From positions 3,348,001-3,412,000 of the forward strand of contig NZ_CP013373.1 in NCBI RefSeq assembly GCF_001522585.2: a stretch of 64,000 nt of DNA. Reading direction: 5' to 3'. Shown here one piece after another: positions 1 through 8,790 of this stretch; position 1 is the first letter of the stretch; every line of letters begins with the position of its first letter. This stretch comes from Burkholderia sp. NRF60-BP8. Its GTDB lineage: Bacteria; Pseudomonadota; Gammaproteobacteria; Burkholderiales; Burkholderiaceae. A model generated the notes under the pieces. It was not told where the DNA came from. It ran no database searches and was given only the letters and a program-made list of their open reading frames with translations. The position numbers were made by a program, and so were the translations under genes.

Positions 1-1764
1 AACGGCACGCGCATCGCAGGCGGCAACGGCACGCTGCTGGCGGTAGACGCGGAATCCGGCGCACCCGTACGCCTGACGCTCGATACGGGCTCGCAGGCGG
101 AGGGCGACATCGTGAACCTTCCGACCGAGGACGGCAGCGCGACGCACGCGGTCACCGACGTCGCGCTGTCTCGCGCCGCCGTATGGGCCGGCGCAACCGA
201 CGCCGTGCGCGCGCTGTCGCTCGACGCCGACAGTCTATGGTTCGTCACCGCGAATTCCACGGTCGCGTCCGTCGCGCTGAACGACTCGACGATCGCGTTC
301 ACGCCTCCGGATGTCCCAGGCGCTCCACGCAGGCTCGTCGTCAACGGCGACTACGCGGCACATAACGGCAAGCTGCTGATCCATACGACGTTGAGCGACG
401 ATGCGTCGCCGACCGACAAGCTCGTGATCGACGGCGGCCATGCGTCGGGCAACACGAACATCGTCGTCAAGCACGCCGGCGGCGACGGCGCGCAGACCAC
501 GATCGGCATTCCGGTCGTCGAAACGCGCAATGGCGGCACGACGGATACGTCGGCATTCGCGCTCGACGCGGCGTCGGACGGCTACCGTCAAGGTTTCGGC
601 ACGCTGTCGGCCGGCGGCTACGACTACATGCTCGCGCGCGGCGGGCACGGCGGCCAAGCGGAAGACTGGTATCTCGTTTCGGCCGCGAAGCCCGAACCGC
701 CCCGGCCGCCGGCGCCACCGCTGCCGCCAGGGGGCAACGACGGCAACTCGCCGGAGACGACGCCGCCCCCATCGCCCCCGTCGCCTCCGTCGCGCGCCGT
801 CGCGCCGGAACCCGACGCGTATCTGGCGAACGCCGACGCGGCTGCGATGATGGCGATCCACAGCCTGCATCAACGCGAGGACCGCACGCTGCGCACCGCC
901 GGCTCGACGTCGGGCCCGCTCGACGGCGCAGTGTGGCTGCGCGCCGAAGGCCAGTTCACGTCGATGTCCGGCGGCGCGCGCAGCGTGTCCGGCAACGGCC
1001 GCCTGATCCACGCGGGCGCCGACCTGTTCCGCTTCGACGATGGCCGCGGCGGCAGCCTGCGCGTCGGCGCGATGGGCATGTACGGCAGCCAGACGAGCTG
1101 GTCGACCCGCCCGCTGTGGAACGCGGCGACGCACCGCATGGCCGACGCCACCGCGCGCGGCAGCGTCGCGGGCTACAACGTCGGGCTGTACGGCACGTGG
1201 TACGGCAATCGCGACATCCTGTCCGGCCCGTACGTCGATACGTGGGTCATGTACGGCGCGTACGCGAACAGCGTCGGCGGCAGCCTCGCCGGCGATTCGT
1301 ACCGCTCTCGCACCGTGACGGGATCGGTGGAGACCGGCTATTCGATCCCGTTCTACGAACGCGGCGATACGCGGTTCTTCGTCGAGCCCGAGGCGCAACT
1401 CGTCGTGTCCGACTATCACGCGGCCGCGCACGACACACCGGGCGGCCATCTCGACGGGCAGGGCTCGACCGACGTGCTGACCCGGCTCGGCGTGCGCGTG
1501 CACGGCGTGACCGCGATGCCGTCCGGGCGCGAGTTGCGGCCGTTCGTCGAGGCGAACTGGTGGCATGGCCCCGGCTCGCGATCACTGACGCTCGATCGCA
1601 ACGCGTTCTCGTTCAGTGTGCCGCGCGATCGTGCGGCGTTCCGCATCGGTGCGACAGGCCAGTTGTCGAAGCGCTTCGCGATCTCGGCCGGGTTCGGCGT
1701 GGAAGCGAACCTGTCCGACTATGCGGTGGTCAAGGGCGAGTTGGCGGCGAAGTACCGCTGGTGA
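1..1764 (+). CDS. Autotransporter, C-terminal part (passenger end plus beta-barrel); 5' end outside window
   Basis: The frame is open from the first base, so the true start lies upstream; 587 codons are visible. The first ~225 codons resemble the end of a pertactin-type passenger, with the G-x-L-x-I-x-T-x-L and D-x-L-x-I-x-G-G patterns of the autochaperone region around bases 380-510. A proline-rich linker at about bases 688-795 follows, typical of pertactin-like autotransporters. From about base 900 to the stop there is an autotransporter beta-barrel with alternating aromatic strands, and the protein ends in an aromatic residue (K-Y-R-W), as expected for a BamA-inserted outer-membrane barrel. 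Role of the passenger (adhesin or other) cannot be told from this part. Confidence 0.85.
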   Translation, partial: NGTRIAGGNGTLLAVDAESGAPVRLTLDTGSQAEGDIVNLPTEDGSATHAVTDVALSRAAVWAGATDAVRALSLDADSLWFVTANSTVASVALNDSTIAFTPPDVPGAPRRLVVNGDYAAHNGKLLIHTTLSDDASPTDKLVIDGGHASGNTNIVVKHAGGDGAQTTIGIPVVETRNGGTTDTSAFALDAASDGYRQGFGTLSAGGYDYMLARGGHGGQAEDWYLVSAAKPEPPRPPAPPLPPGGNDGNSPETTPPPSPPSPPSRAVAPEPDAYLANADAAAMMAIHSLHQREDRTLRTAGSTSGPLDGAVWLRAEGQFTSMSGGARSVSGNGRLIHAGADLFRFDDGRGGSLRVGAMGMYGSQTSWSTRPLWNAATHRMADATARGSVAGYNVGLYGTWYGNRDILSGPYVDTWVMYGAYANSVGGSLAGDSYRSRTVTGSVETGYSIPFYERGDTRFFVEPEAQLVVSDYHAAAHDTPGGHLDGQGSTDVLTRLGVRVHGVTAMPSGRELRPFVEANWWHGPGSRSLTLDRNAFSFSVPRDRAAFRIGATGQLSKRFAISAGFGVEANLSDYAVVKGELAAKYRW

Positions 1765-1893
1765 CGCGGCACGGTCCCGGCTTCCCGCTTCATGCCGACG
1801 ACGGCCAGGCGCCGCCTCTCGCCGGCCCGGCGTCGACACGGGGCCGACGAGCGCCCCTCGCGCGCCCGAATCGGCGTTCCGCGCAATTTCCGC

Positions 1894-1899
1894 TATACT
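1894..1899 (+). promoter_or_regulatory. Candidate -10 element of the metX-metW transcript
   Basis: TATACT (5 of 6 to consensus) lies just ahead of the structured leader. No convincing -35 is visible 16-18 bp upstream. A start about 7 bp downstream would put the 5' hairpin at 1903-1932 at the very beginning of the RNA. Confidence 0.4.
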
Positions 1900-1934
1900 T
1901 TGCCGACTTGCCGCCCGGTGGCGGCAGGTCGGAA

Positions 1935-2040
1935 GCGCGCCGATTTGCTGACTCGATTGCGGGCGCGCGAACCGGCCGGGGCCCAGGTTTCGTCTTCGTC
2001 CCGGCGGTTCACTACAAATGCGGCTAAAGAGGTCGTCAGC
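1935..2040 (+). promoter_or_regulatory. SAM-II (SAM-alpha) riboswitch aptamer in the metX leader
   Basis: The order of elements fits the SAM-II class. Helix P1 is a perfect 7-bp pairing of 1935-1941 with 1962-1968. Its loop carries GATTTG (1942-1947) and ATTGC (1956-1960). The 3' strand contains the class signature AAATGCGGCTAAAG (2016-2029). GCTGAC (1947-1952) pairs perfectly with GTCAGC (2035-2040), closing an H-type pseudoknot. An extra hairpin, 1969-1980 with 2000-2010 and one bulged base, is inserted before the 3' strand. SAM-II elements are established upstream of metA, metX and metC-type genes, which fits the metX gene that follows. A hairpin at 1903-1932 (13 bp, loop CGGT) precedes it. 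Confidence 0.8.
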
Positions 2041-2074
2041 CGCGCATCTCCGACTCCGCGCCTCGCCGACACCG

Positions 2075-2098
2075 TTTAGCCGCCCAGTCATAAGGCGG
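2075..2098 (+). promoter_or_regulatory. Expression platform: Shine-Dalgarno sequestering hairpin of metX
   Basis: CCGCC (2080-2084) can pair with GGCGG (2094-2098), which is part of the metX ribosome binding site 6 bases ahead of its ATG. TTTAGCCGC (2075-2083) is a perfect 9-bp complement of GCGGCTAAA (2020-2028) in the aptamer core. The two pairings share bases 2080-2083 and exclude each other. Inference: SAM binding holds the core, frees CCGCC and masks the ribosome binding site; without SAM the core pairs with 2075-2083 and translation proceeds. Confidence 0.65.
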
Positions 2099-2103
2099 AA
2101 CGA

Positions 2104-3249
2104 ATGGAATCGATCGGCATCGTCGCTCCACAGACCATGCATTTCGCCGAACCGCTGCGCTTGCAAAGCGGCAGCGCGCTCGGCAACTATCAGCTCGTCG
2201 TCGAAACGTACGGCGAGCTCAATGCCGCGCGCTCGAACGCGGTGCTCGTCTGCCACGCGCTGAACGCGTCGCATCACGTCGCCGGCGTCTACGCGGACGA
2301 TCCGCGCAGCACCGGCTGGTGGGACAACATGGTCGGGCCGGGCAAACCGCTCGACACCAACCGCTTCTTCGTGATCGGCGTGAACAACCTCGGCTCGTGT
2401 TTCGGCTCGACCGGCCCGATGAGCATCGATCCGTCGACCGGCAAGCCGTACGGCGCGCGCTTCCCGGTCGTCACCGTCGAGGACTGGGTGCACGCGCAGG
2501 CGCGCGTCGCCGATGCGTTCGGCATCGAGCGCTTCGCCGCGGTGATGGGCGGCAGCCTCGGCGGGATGCAGGCGCTCGCATGGAGCCTGATGTATCCGGA
2601 GCGCGTCGCGCACTGCATCGACATCGCGTCGACGCCGAAGCTGTCCGCGCAGAACATCGCGTTCAACGAAGTCGCGCGCTCGGCGATCCTGTCCGATCCC
2701 GATTTCCATGGCGGCGACTACTACGCACACGACGTGAAGCCGAAGCGCGGCCTGCGCGTCGCGCGGATGATCGGGCACATCACCTACCTGTCGGACGACG
2801 ACATGGCCGAGAAATTCGGCCGTGCGCTGCGCCGTGCGGACGGCGCGCTCGATGCGTACAACTTCAGCTTCGACGTCGAATTCGAGGTCGAGTCGTACCT
2901 GCGCTACCAGGGCGACAAGTTCGCCGACTACTTCGACGCGAACACCTACCTGCTGATCACGCGCGCGCTCGATTACTTCGACCCGGCGAAGGCGTTCGAC
3001 GGCAACCTGACGGCCGCGCTCGCGCACACGCAGGCGAAATACCTGATCGCGAGCTTCTCGACCGACTGGCGTTTCGCGCCGGCGCGCTCGCGCGAGATCG
3101 TGAAGGCGCTGCTCGACAACAAGCGCACGGTCAGCTACGCGGAAATCGATGCGCCGCACGGCCACGACGCGTTCCTGCTCGACGACGCGCGCTATCACAA
3201 CCTGATCCGTGCGTATTACGAACGAATCGCCCTCGAGGTGGGAGCATGA
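2104..3249 (+). CDS. metX: Homoserine O-acyltransferase (MetX type)
   Basis: 381 residues, the usual length of MetX alpha/beta hydrolases, which acylate homoserine in the first committed step of methionine synthesis. The nucleophile elbow M-G-G-S-L-G-G-M-Q puts the catalytic Ser at residue 151, and the C-terminal D-A-P-H-G-H-D motif (residues ~349-355) holds the catalytic His. The start is set by an AAGGCGG ribosome binding site at 2092-2098. The stop overlaps the metW start by four bases (ATGA), so the pair is translationally coupled. The donor may be acetyl-CoA or succinyl-CoA: many proteobacterial MetX proteins are known to be succinyltransferases, and sequence reading alone does not settle it. 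A SAM-II type leader precedes the gene. Confidence 0.95.
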   Translation: MESIGIVAPQTMHFAEPLRLQSGSALGNYQLVVETYGELNAARSNAVLVCHALNASHHVAGVYADDPRSTGWWDNMVGPGKPLDTNRFFVIGVNNLGSCFGSTGPMSIDPSTGKPYGARFPVVTVEDWVHAQARVADAFGIERFAAVMGGSLGGMQALAWSLMYPERVAHCIDIASTPKLSAQNIAFNEVARSAILSDPDFHGGDYYAHDVKPKRGLRVARMIGHITYLSDDDMAEKFGRALRRADGALDAYNFSFDVEFEVESYLRYQGDKFADYFDANTYLLITRALDYFDPAKAFDGNLTAALAHTQAKYLIASFSTDWRFAPARSREIVKALLDNKRTVSYAEIDAPHGHDAFLLDDARYHNLIRAYYERIALEVGA

Positions 3250-3854
3250 ACCAGCAAGCGCTGAATTCCCTGTCCGCGCGCGCGGACTTCCGCACGATCG
3301 CCCGCTGGGTCGAGCCGCGCTCGACCGTGCTCGATCTCGGCTGCGGCGACGGCTCGCTGCTGGCGCTGCTGATGGAGGAGCTGGACGTCACCGGCTACGG
3401 CATCGAGCTGAACGACGCGGGCGTGCTCGCCAGCGCGAAGAACGGCATCAACGTGATCCAGCAGAACCTCGAGGACGGCCTGCGCCTGTTCGAGGATCAC
3501 AGCTTCGACATCGCGATCCTGTCGCAGACGCTGCAGACGATCCACCAGACGGCCGCGATCCTGCGCGAAACGGCGCGCGTCGGCCGCGAGTGCATCGTGT
3601 CGTTCCCGAACTTCGGCTACTGGTCGCACCGGCTGTCGGTGCTGCAGGGCCGCATGCCGGTGTCGAAATCGCTGCCGTACCAGTGGCACAACACGCCGAA
3701 CGTGCGGGTGCTGACGATCAAGGATTTCGAGGCGCTCGCGCCCGAGGTCGGCGTCACGATCCTCGACCGCGTCGTGCTGCACGAAGGCCAGCCGATTCGA
3801 TGGGGAGCGAACTGGCGTGGTAGTCTTGCTGTCTATCGCGTCAAGCGCAGCTGA
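3246..3854 (+). CDS. metW: Methionine biosynthesis protein MetW
   Basis: 202 residues with a class I methyltransferase-like Rossmann fold; motif I is [10 protein letters not shown] at about residues 28-37. MetW is the conserved partner of MetX in beta- and gammaproteobacteria and is needed for methionine synthesis or full MetX activity in some species; its exact chemistry is not settled. It starts inside the metX stop codon, so both should be made in equal amounts under the same SAM-sensing leader. Confidence 0.93.
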   Translation: MNQQALNSLSARADFRTIARWVEPRSTVLDLGCGDGSLLALLMEELDVTGYGIELNDAGVLASAKNGINVIQQNLEDGLRLFEDHSFDIAILSQTLQTIHQTAAILRETARVGRECIVSFPNFGYWSHRLSVLQGRMPVSKSLPYQWHNTPNVRVLTIKDFEALAPEVGVTILDRVVLHEGQPIRWGANWRGSLAVYRVKRS

Positions 3855-3970
3855 GCCGGGGAGCCGTTGACGGAAGATCCGGCCCGCCCGCGTGCGCGGC
3901 CGCCCCTCCTGCGCCGTCCGCGCCGCCTGCGCTGCCGCCGCCATCAGTCAACGCTACCCAGTTCCATTCC

Positions 3971-5392
3971 ATGTCGAAAACGCCACACGAGGCGCCCGCA
4001 CTCACCGCTCACGAGGATCACCCCGGCTGGCGCGCCTATCTGAACACGCACATGCTGATCTGCGTGTTCCTGGGCTTCACGTCGGGGCTGCCCCTCTTCA
4101 CGCTCGTCTACCTCGTGCAGGCATGGCTGCGCTCCGAGGGCGTGAACCTGAAGGAAATCGGCCTGTTCGCGCTGATCCAGTTCCCGTATACGTGGAAGTT
4201 CCTGTGGGCGCCGCTGATGGACCGCTACGTCCCGCACCTGCCCGGCTGGCGGCCGGGCCGTCGGCGCGGCTGGCTGCTGCTCACGCAGTTGCTGGTCGCG
4301 GGCGCGATCGCCGCACTCGGCTTCGTGTCGCCGCGCGACTCGATCTGGACGGTCGCCGCGCTCACGACGCTCGTCGCGTTCTTCGGCGCGAGCGCCGACG
4401 TCGTGATCGACGCGTATCGCCGCGAGTTGCTGCGCGACACCGAGCAGGGGCTCGGCAACGCGGTGCACGTGAACGCGTACAAGCTCGCCGCGCTGATCCC
4501 CGGCTCGCTCGCGCTGATCCTGTCGGACCACCTGCCGTGGGACGCCGTGTTCGCGATCACCGGCGCGTTCATGCTGCCGGGCATCCTGATGACGCTCGTC
4601 GTGCGCGAGCCGGAAGTGGTCGGCGCGCCGCCGCGCAACCTGCGCGATGCGATCGTGCTGCCGTTCCGCGAATTCATCCAGCGCGACGGCTGGGCCGGCG
4701 CGCTGCTCGTCATCGCGTTCATCTTCCTGTTCAAGATCGGCGACACGATGGCCACCACGCTGTCGACGTCGTTCTTCCTCGACATCGGCTTCACGCGCAC
4801 CGAGATCGGCATCGTCGCGAAGACCACCGCGCTCGTCGCGAGCGTCGCCGGCGGCATCATCGGCGGCATCTGGCTCGTGAGGATCGGCATCGGCCGCGGG
4901 CTGTGGATCTTCGGCGCGCTGCAGATGGTGTCGACACTCGGCTTCGCGTGGCTCGCGCAGCTCGGCCCCGGCTCGCCGGTGCTGGCGGTGCTGTACGACT
5001 TCACGATGTCGACGAGCCATGCGATCGCGGCCGCGCTGTCGGTGTTCGGCATCGCCGTCGCGCCGCAATTCAGCCCGATGACGGTCGCGCTCGCGCTCGT
5101 CTACGGCTTCGAAACCTTCACGACCGGCCTGACGATGGCCGCGTTCGTCGCGTACATCGCGAGCACGACCGACCCGCGCTATACGGCCACGCAATTCGCG
5201 CTGTTCACGAGCCTCGCGTCGGTGCCGCGCACGCTCGCATCGGCCGCGAGCGGCTTCGTCGTCGCGAAGATCGGCTGGTACGACTACTTCATCGTGTGTA
5301 CCGCGCTTGCGATTCCCGGCATGCTGCTGCTGTTCAGGATCGCGCCGTGGAACGGTACCGCACGCAACGGCGAGGCCAGCCGTGCGCGGTAA
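3971..5392 (+). CDS. ampG: AmpG-type muropeptide permease (MFS)
   Basis: 473 residues, largely hydrophobic, with 12 or more membrane segments. The N-terminal part reads like AmpG: an F-x-S-G-L-P motif near residues 37-42 and a W-K-F-L-W-A-P-L-M-D-R-Y motif near residues 75-86. AmpG brings GlcNAc-anhydroMurNAc peptides from the periplasm into the cytoplasm for cell-wall recycling and feeds the signals that induce AmpC or PenB beta-lactamases. The next gene starts 11 bases before the ampG stop, so the two are probably one operon. Its 116-bp upstream gap after metW shows no terminator. Confidence 0.9.
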   Translation: MSKTPHEAPALTAHEDHPGWRAYLNTHMLICVFLGFTSGLPLFTLVYLVQAWLRSEGVNLKEIGLFALIQFPYTWKFLWAPLMDRYVPHLPGWRPGRRRGWLLLTQLLVAGAIAALGFVSPRDSIWTVAALTTLVAFFGASADVVIDAYRRELLRDTEQGLGNAVHVNAYKLAALIPGSLALILSDHLPWDAVFAITGAFMLPGILMTLVVREPEVVGAPPRNLRDAIVLPFREFIQRDGWAGALLVIAFIFLFKIGDTMATTLSTSFFLDIGFTRTEIGIVAKTTALVASVAGGIIGGIWLVRIGIGRGLWIFGALQMVSTLGFAWLAQLGPGSPVLAVLYDFTMSTSHAIAAALSVFGIAVAPQFSPMTVALALVYGFETFTTGLTMAAFVAYIASTTDPRYTATQFALFTSLASVPRTLASAASGFVVAKIGWYDYFIVCTALAIPGMLLLFRIAPWNGTARNGEASRAR

Positions 5393-6434
5393 CCGCCTGC
5401 ATCGCCTCGCACACGCGGCGGCTTCGCTGAGCGTCGGCGCCGCGGCGCTCGCCGCGACGCTCGCGCACGCGACCGACACCGGCGCGACGGCAGCGGGTTC
5501 CGCGCCGGCCGCAGCGCAGGCGACGCCGCCCGCCCCGGCCACGTCCGCCGCGCCCGTTGCGCCGTCCGCCGCGGAAGGCGCGCAGCCGACCGGCGCCGCG
5601 GTGCCGGCGAAAGCCTATACGCCGACGCCGCAGCAGGTCCGCTACGGCAACGCGATCGCGTTCCGCACGCTGATCCCGTCACCGCTGCTCGAACAACTCA
5701 CCGCGAACGAATATGCGCAGATCGTGCAGACGGCCGCCGACAGCAATCGCCTGCTGCCCGCGAACCAGCCGCGCGTGAAGCGGCTGCGCGCGATCGTCGC
5801 GAAGCTCGCGCCGTATTCGGTGAAGTGGAACGACCGCGTGAAAAGCTGGGCGTGGGACGTCAACGCGATTCGCTCGCGCGACATCCGCCTGACCTGCCTG
5901 CCGGGCGGCAAGGTGCTCGTGTACGGCGGCATGCTCGAGCGCGTGCGCCTGAACGACGACGAGCTCGGCGTGCTGCTCGCGCACGGCATCGCGCATGCGC
6001 TGCGCGAACACGCGCGCAGCAATTTCAGCATGACCTCGCAGACGTCGCTGCGCGCGGCCGCGCTGCCGCCGCTGTTCGGCGTCGGCGATCCGCTGCCGCA
6101 GGCGCTGAACCTCGGCGAGCGCCTGCAGTCGCTCCACTACGATCCGACCGACGAGACCGAGGCCGACGTGATCGGCGGCGACATCGCCGCACGCGCGGGC
6201 TTCGATCCGCGCGCGGCGATCACGCTGTGGGACAAGCTCGCGGTCGCGACGCGCGCGAACAAGGCGTCGGGCTTCATCTACACGCACCCGTACAGCAGCG
6301 CGCGCCGCCAGGATCTGCTGAATCGGCTGCCGGACCTGATGCCGCTGTACGCGAAGGCGACGGGCAAACGCGTCGAATCGCTGCCCGACTACGCGGGCAT
6401 CAGCGCACAGCGGCGCAAGATCGTGCGGCGCTGA
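5382..6434 (+). CDS. Secreted M48-like peptidase-family protein with degenerate zinc motif
   Basis: The chosen GTG start overlaps ampG, has GGCGAGG just upstream, and gives a clean signal peptide (V-R-G-N-R-L then a hydrophobic Ala/Leu stretch ending A-H-A), followed by an Ala/Pro-rich linker to about residue 70. The mature part aligns in layout with M48 proteases of the BepA/LoiP kind: L-L-A-H-G-I-A-H-A at residues 199-206 sits where H-E-x-x-H is expected, and E-T-E-A-D at residues 258-262 matches the third zinc ligand region. The catalytic Glu is Gly202 here (codon GGC), so metal binding may survive but normal proteolysis is doubtful. It could be a chaperone-like or regulatory pseudoprotease acting in the envelope with the muropeptide pathway. 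Confidence 0.8.
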   Translation: MRGNRLHRLAHAAASLSVGAAALAATLAHATDTGATAAGSAPAAAQATPPAPATSAAPVAPSAAEGAQPTGAAVPAKAYTPTPQQVRYGNAIAFRTLIPSPLLEQLTANEYAQIVQTAADSNRLLPANQPRVKRLRAIVAKLAPYSVKWNDRVKSWAWDVNAIRSRDIRLTCLPGGKVLVYGGMLERVRLNDDELGVLLAHGIAHALREHARSNFSMTSQTSLRAAALPPLFGVGDPLPQALNLGERLQSLHYDPTDETEADVIGGDIAARAGFDPRAAITLWDKLAVATRANKASGFIYTHPYSSARRQDLLNRLPDLMPLYAKATGKRVESLPDYAGISAQRRKIVRR

Positions 6435-6457
6435 GCCGCCGAGCGAAACGGCGAACG

Positions 6458-7402
6458 CTACGCGTCCACGTCGGCCATCGCCGGGCGCACGCCGCTGTCG
6501 CGCATCCAGCGCACTTCGTCTCCGGGGCTGCGGCCGAACAGCCGCTTGAACTCGCGGCTGAACTGCGACGCGCTCGCATAGCCGACCCGCGCGGCCGCCG
6601 CACCCGCACCGACACCGTCCTGCACCATCATCAGCCGCGCCTGGTGCAGCCGCGCGGCCTTCACGTACTGCATCGGCGACGTCGCCGTCACGTGCTTGAA
6701 CTGCGCGTGGAACACCGCGACGCTCATCCCGGCCTCGCGCGCGAGCGTCTCGACGTCGAGATCGGCCTTCAGGTCCGCATGAATGCGGCGCAGCGCCTTC
6801 GCGACGCGGCCGAAATGATGCTGCTGGACGAGCGCCGCACGAATCGCGTCGCCCTGCGCGCCGGTCAGCACGCGGTACGCGATCTCGCGCATGATCGCGG
6901 GCCCGAGCACGCGCGTGTCGTGCGGCGACGCGAGTGTTTCGAGCAGGCGCACCACCGCGTCGGCGAGCGGCGCATCGAGCGGCGTCGAATAGACGCCGTG
7001 CGGCTCGCTGACCGCGGCGCCGAGCGTCTCGTCGAGCAGGATCGCGAGTTCGGCGATCACCGCGAGATCGACGCGGATCGAGATCGCGAGAAACGGCTCG
7101 TCCATGGTCGCGAAGGTTTCGCACTCGAACGGCAGCGGCACCGACAGCACCAGATACTGCTGCGCGTCGTAGACGAACGAGCGATCGCCGAGATAACCGA
7201 GCTTGCGGCCCTGGCACACGACGACGATGCTCGGTTCGTACAGCACCGGCATGCGCGGCACCGGACGGCTCACGCGAATGAAGCGCACGCCGTCGAGCGC
7301 CGCCAGCGTATCGCCTTCATTCGGCGCGAGGCGTGAATGCAGCTCGATCATGCGGCGCCGCACACGGTCGCCCGAGTCGTCGAAAAGGGGCTGGAAGCTC
7401 AT
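6458..7402 (-). CDS. AraC-family transcriptional regulator
   Basis: 314 residues. The N-terminal ~200 residues form an AraC-type cupin-like ligand domain (AraC_N family, with the P-x-P-x-x-x-x-Y-E-P-S-I-V-V-V-C-Q-G-x-K signature near residues 45-65), and the C-terminal ~100 residues carry two helix-turn-helix motifs ending in V-G-Y-A-S-A-S-Q-F-S-R-E-F-K-R-L-F-G. The start is chosen at M-S-F-Q-P because longer N-terminal extensions lose the family pattern. It is divergent from the alcohol dehydrogenase at 7630, with 227 bp between them, so it probably controls that gene. Its ligand is unknown, perhaps an aldehyde or alcohol. It converges with the M48-like gene, with only 23 bp between the stops. 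Confidence 0.88.
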   Translation of the reverse strand: MSFQPLFDDSGDRVRRRMIELHSRLAPNEGDTLAALDGVRFIRVSRPVPRMPVLYEPSIVVVCQGRKLGYLGDRSFVYDAQQYLVLSVPLPFECETFATMDEPFLAISIRVDLAVIAELAILLDETLGAAVSEPHGVYSTPLDAPLADAVVRLLETLASPHDTRVLGPAIMREIAYRVLTGAQGDAIRAALVQQHHFGRVAKALRRIHADLKADLDVETLAREAGMSVAVFHAQFKHVTATSPMQYVKAARLHQARLMMVQDGVGAGAAAARVGYASASQFSREFKRLFGRSPGDEVRWMRDSGVRPAMADVDA

Positions 7403-7629
7403 CGGCGTCGTCCTGTCGTGCAAGAGAATCTGGCTCGCAATGTAGCACCGCGAACGCATTTTGACGGCTGTTCGCAGGCAATTCGAGAGGAATAGGCAAA
7501 TCTTCCAGACCTTCGGGTATTTCACCGCGGCGGTGCGCTCCTTACGATAGGCACCTGTCTCGCCGCATCGCCACACGATGCGACGGCAGTCTGTTTCGCC
7601 GGATCTTTTCCGGACAAGGAGCCCACCGC

Positions 7630-8682
7630 ATGAGCACAACCTATGCCTACGCGGCGACGGATTCGCAGTCGCCGCTCGCCCCGTTCGAATTCCAGCGTCG
7701 CGCGCTGCGCGACCTCGACGTCCAGATCGACGTCCTCTATTGCGGCGTCTGCCACTCGGATCTTCATCAGGCGCGCAATGAATGGCGCAACACGATCTAT
7801 CCGGTCGTGCCGGGCCATGAAATCGTCGGCCGCGTGACCGCGACCGGCCCGCAAGTGTCGCGTTTCAAGGTCGGCGAGCTGGTCGGCGTCGGCTGCCTCG
7901 TCGATTCGTGCCGCACGTGCGCGAGCTGCGCGGAAGGTCTCGAACAGTATTGCGAGAACGGCTTCGTCGGCACCTACAACGGCCAGGATCGCGTCACCGG
8001 CGACATCACGTACGGCGGCTATTCGACGCAGCTCGTCGTCGACGAGGCTTTCGTGCTGCGCGTGCCGGACACGCTCGACCCGGCCGGCGCCGCGCCGCTG
8101 CTGTGCGCGGGGATCACGACCTATTCGCCGCTGCGGCAGTGGAACGTCGGCCCCGGCAAGAAGGTCGGGATCGTCGGTCTCGGCGGCCTCGGCCACATGG
8201 GCGTGAAGCTCGCGCGCGCGATGGGCGCGCACGTCGTGCTGTTCACGACGTCTCCGTCGAAGATCGAGGACGGCAAGCGGCTCGGCGCGCACGAAGTGGT
8301 GATCTCGAAGGACGAGGCGCAGATGAACGCGCATCTGAACAGCTTCGACTTCATCCTGAACACGGTCGCCGCGCAGCACGACCTGAATCCGTTCCTGCAC
8401 CTGCTGAAGCGCGACGGCACGATGACGCTGGTCGGCGCGCCGGAGCATGACCACCCGTCGCCGCAGGTGTTCAACCTGATCTTCAAGCGGCGCCGCCTCG
8501 CGGGCTCGCTGATCGGCGGCATCGCGGAAACGCAGGAAATGCTCGACTTCTGCGCGGAACACGGGATCACGTCCGACATCGAGACGATTCCGATGCAGCA
8601 GATCAACACGGCCTACGAGCGGATGCTGAAGAGCGACGTGAAGTACCGGTTCGTGATCGACATGGCGTCGTTGAAGCAGTAA
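7630..8682 (+). CDS. Zinc-dependent NAD(P) alcohol dehydrogenase / aldehyde reductase (YahK/CAD type)
   Basis: 350 residues, the size of the cinnamyl alcohol dehydrogenase branch of medium-chain dehydrogenases. The catalytic zinc site shows G-V-C-H-S-D-L-H near residues 37-44 and G-H-E near residues 60-62. The structural zinc loop has four cysteines, C-x-x-C-x-x-C and a fourth seven residues on, at about residues 93-110. The cofactor motif is G-L-G-G-L-G-H-M-G near residues 179-187. YahK-like enzymes reduce a broad range of aldehydes with NADPH. A strong AAGGAG site lies 8 bases ahead of the ATG. It is divergent from an AraC regulator, a common arrangement for aldehyde-detoxifying reductases. 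Confidence 0.9.
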   Translation: MSTTYAYAATDSQSPLAPFEFQRRALRDLDVQIDVLYCGVCHSDLHQARNEWRNTIYPVVPGHEIVGRVTATGPQVSRFKVGELVGVGCLVDSCRTCASCAEGLEQYCENGFVGTYNGQDRVTGDITYGGYSTQLVVDEAFVLRVPDTLDPAGAAPLLCAGITTYSPLRQWNVGPGKKVGIVGLGGLGHMGVKLARAMGAHVVLFTTSPSKIEDGKRLGAHEVVISKDEAQMNAHLNSFDFILNTVAAQHDLNPFLHLLKRDGTMTLVGAPEHDHPSPQVFNLIFKRRRLAGSLIGGIAETQEMLDFCAEHGITSDIETIPMQQINTAYERMLKSDVKYRFVIDMASLKQ

Positions 8683-8699
8683 GCGCCGCCCCAAGCGAA

Positions 8700-8732
8700 A
8701 CGGGCCGCCTGTCGGAACAGGCGGCCCGTCTT
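8700..8732. terminator. Bidirectional intrinsic terminator between dehydrogenase and xthA
   Basis: A perfect 13-bp GC-rich stem (8700-8712 with 8717-8729) with loop CGGA is followed on the plus strand by CTTT, and on the minus strand by TTCG. It lies between two convergent genes. Confidence 0.85.
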
Positions 8733-8790
8733 TCATCCGGCGACCGGGATCACTCGCCCGGCGGCTGCGCGCGCGGCGCAGCGCCGGCCA

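Noticed and set aside
5679..7217. A 512-codon minus-strand frame overlapping the M48-like and AraC genes
   Set aside because: It spans the convergent gene ends, and the AraC protein in another frame is clearly real.
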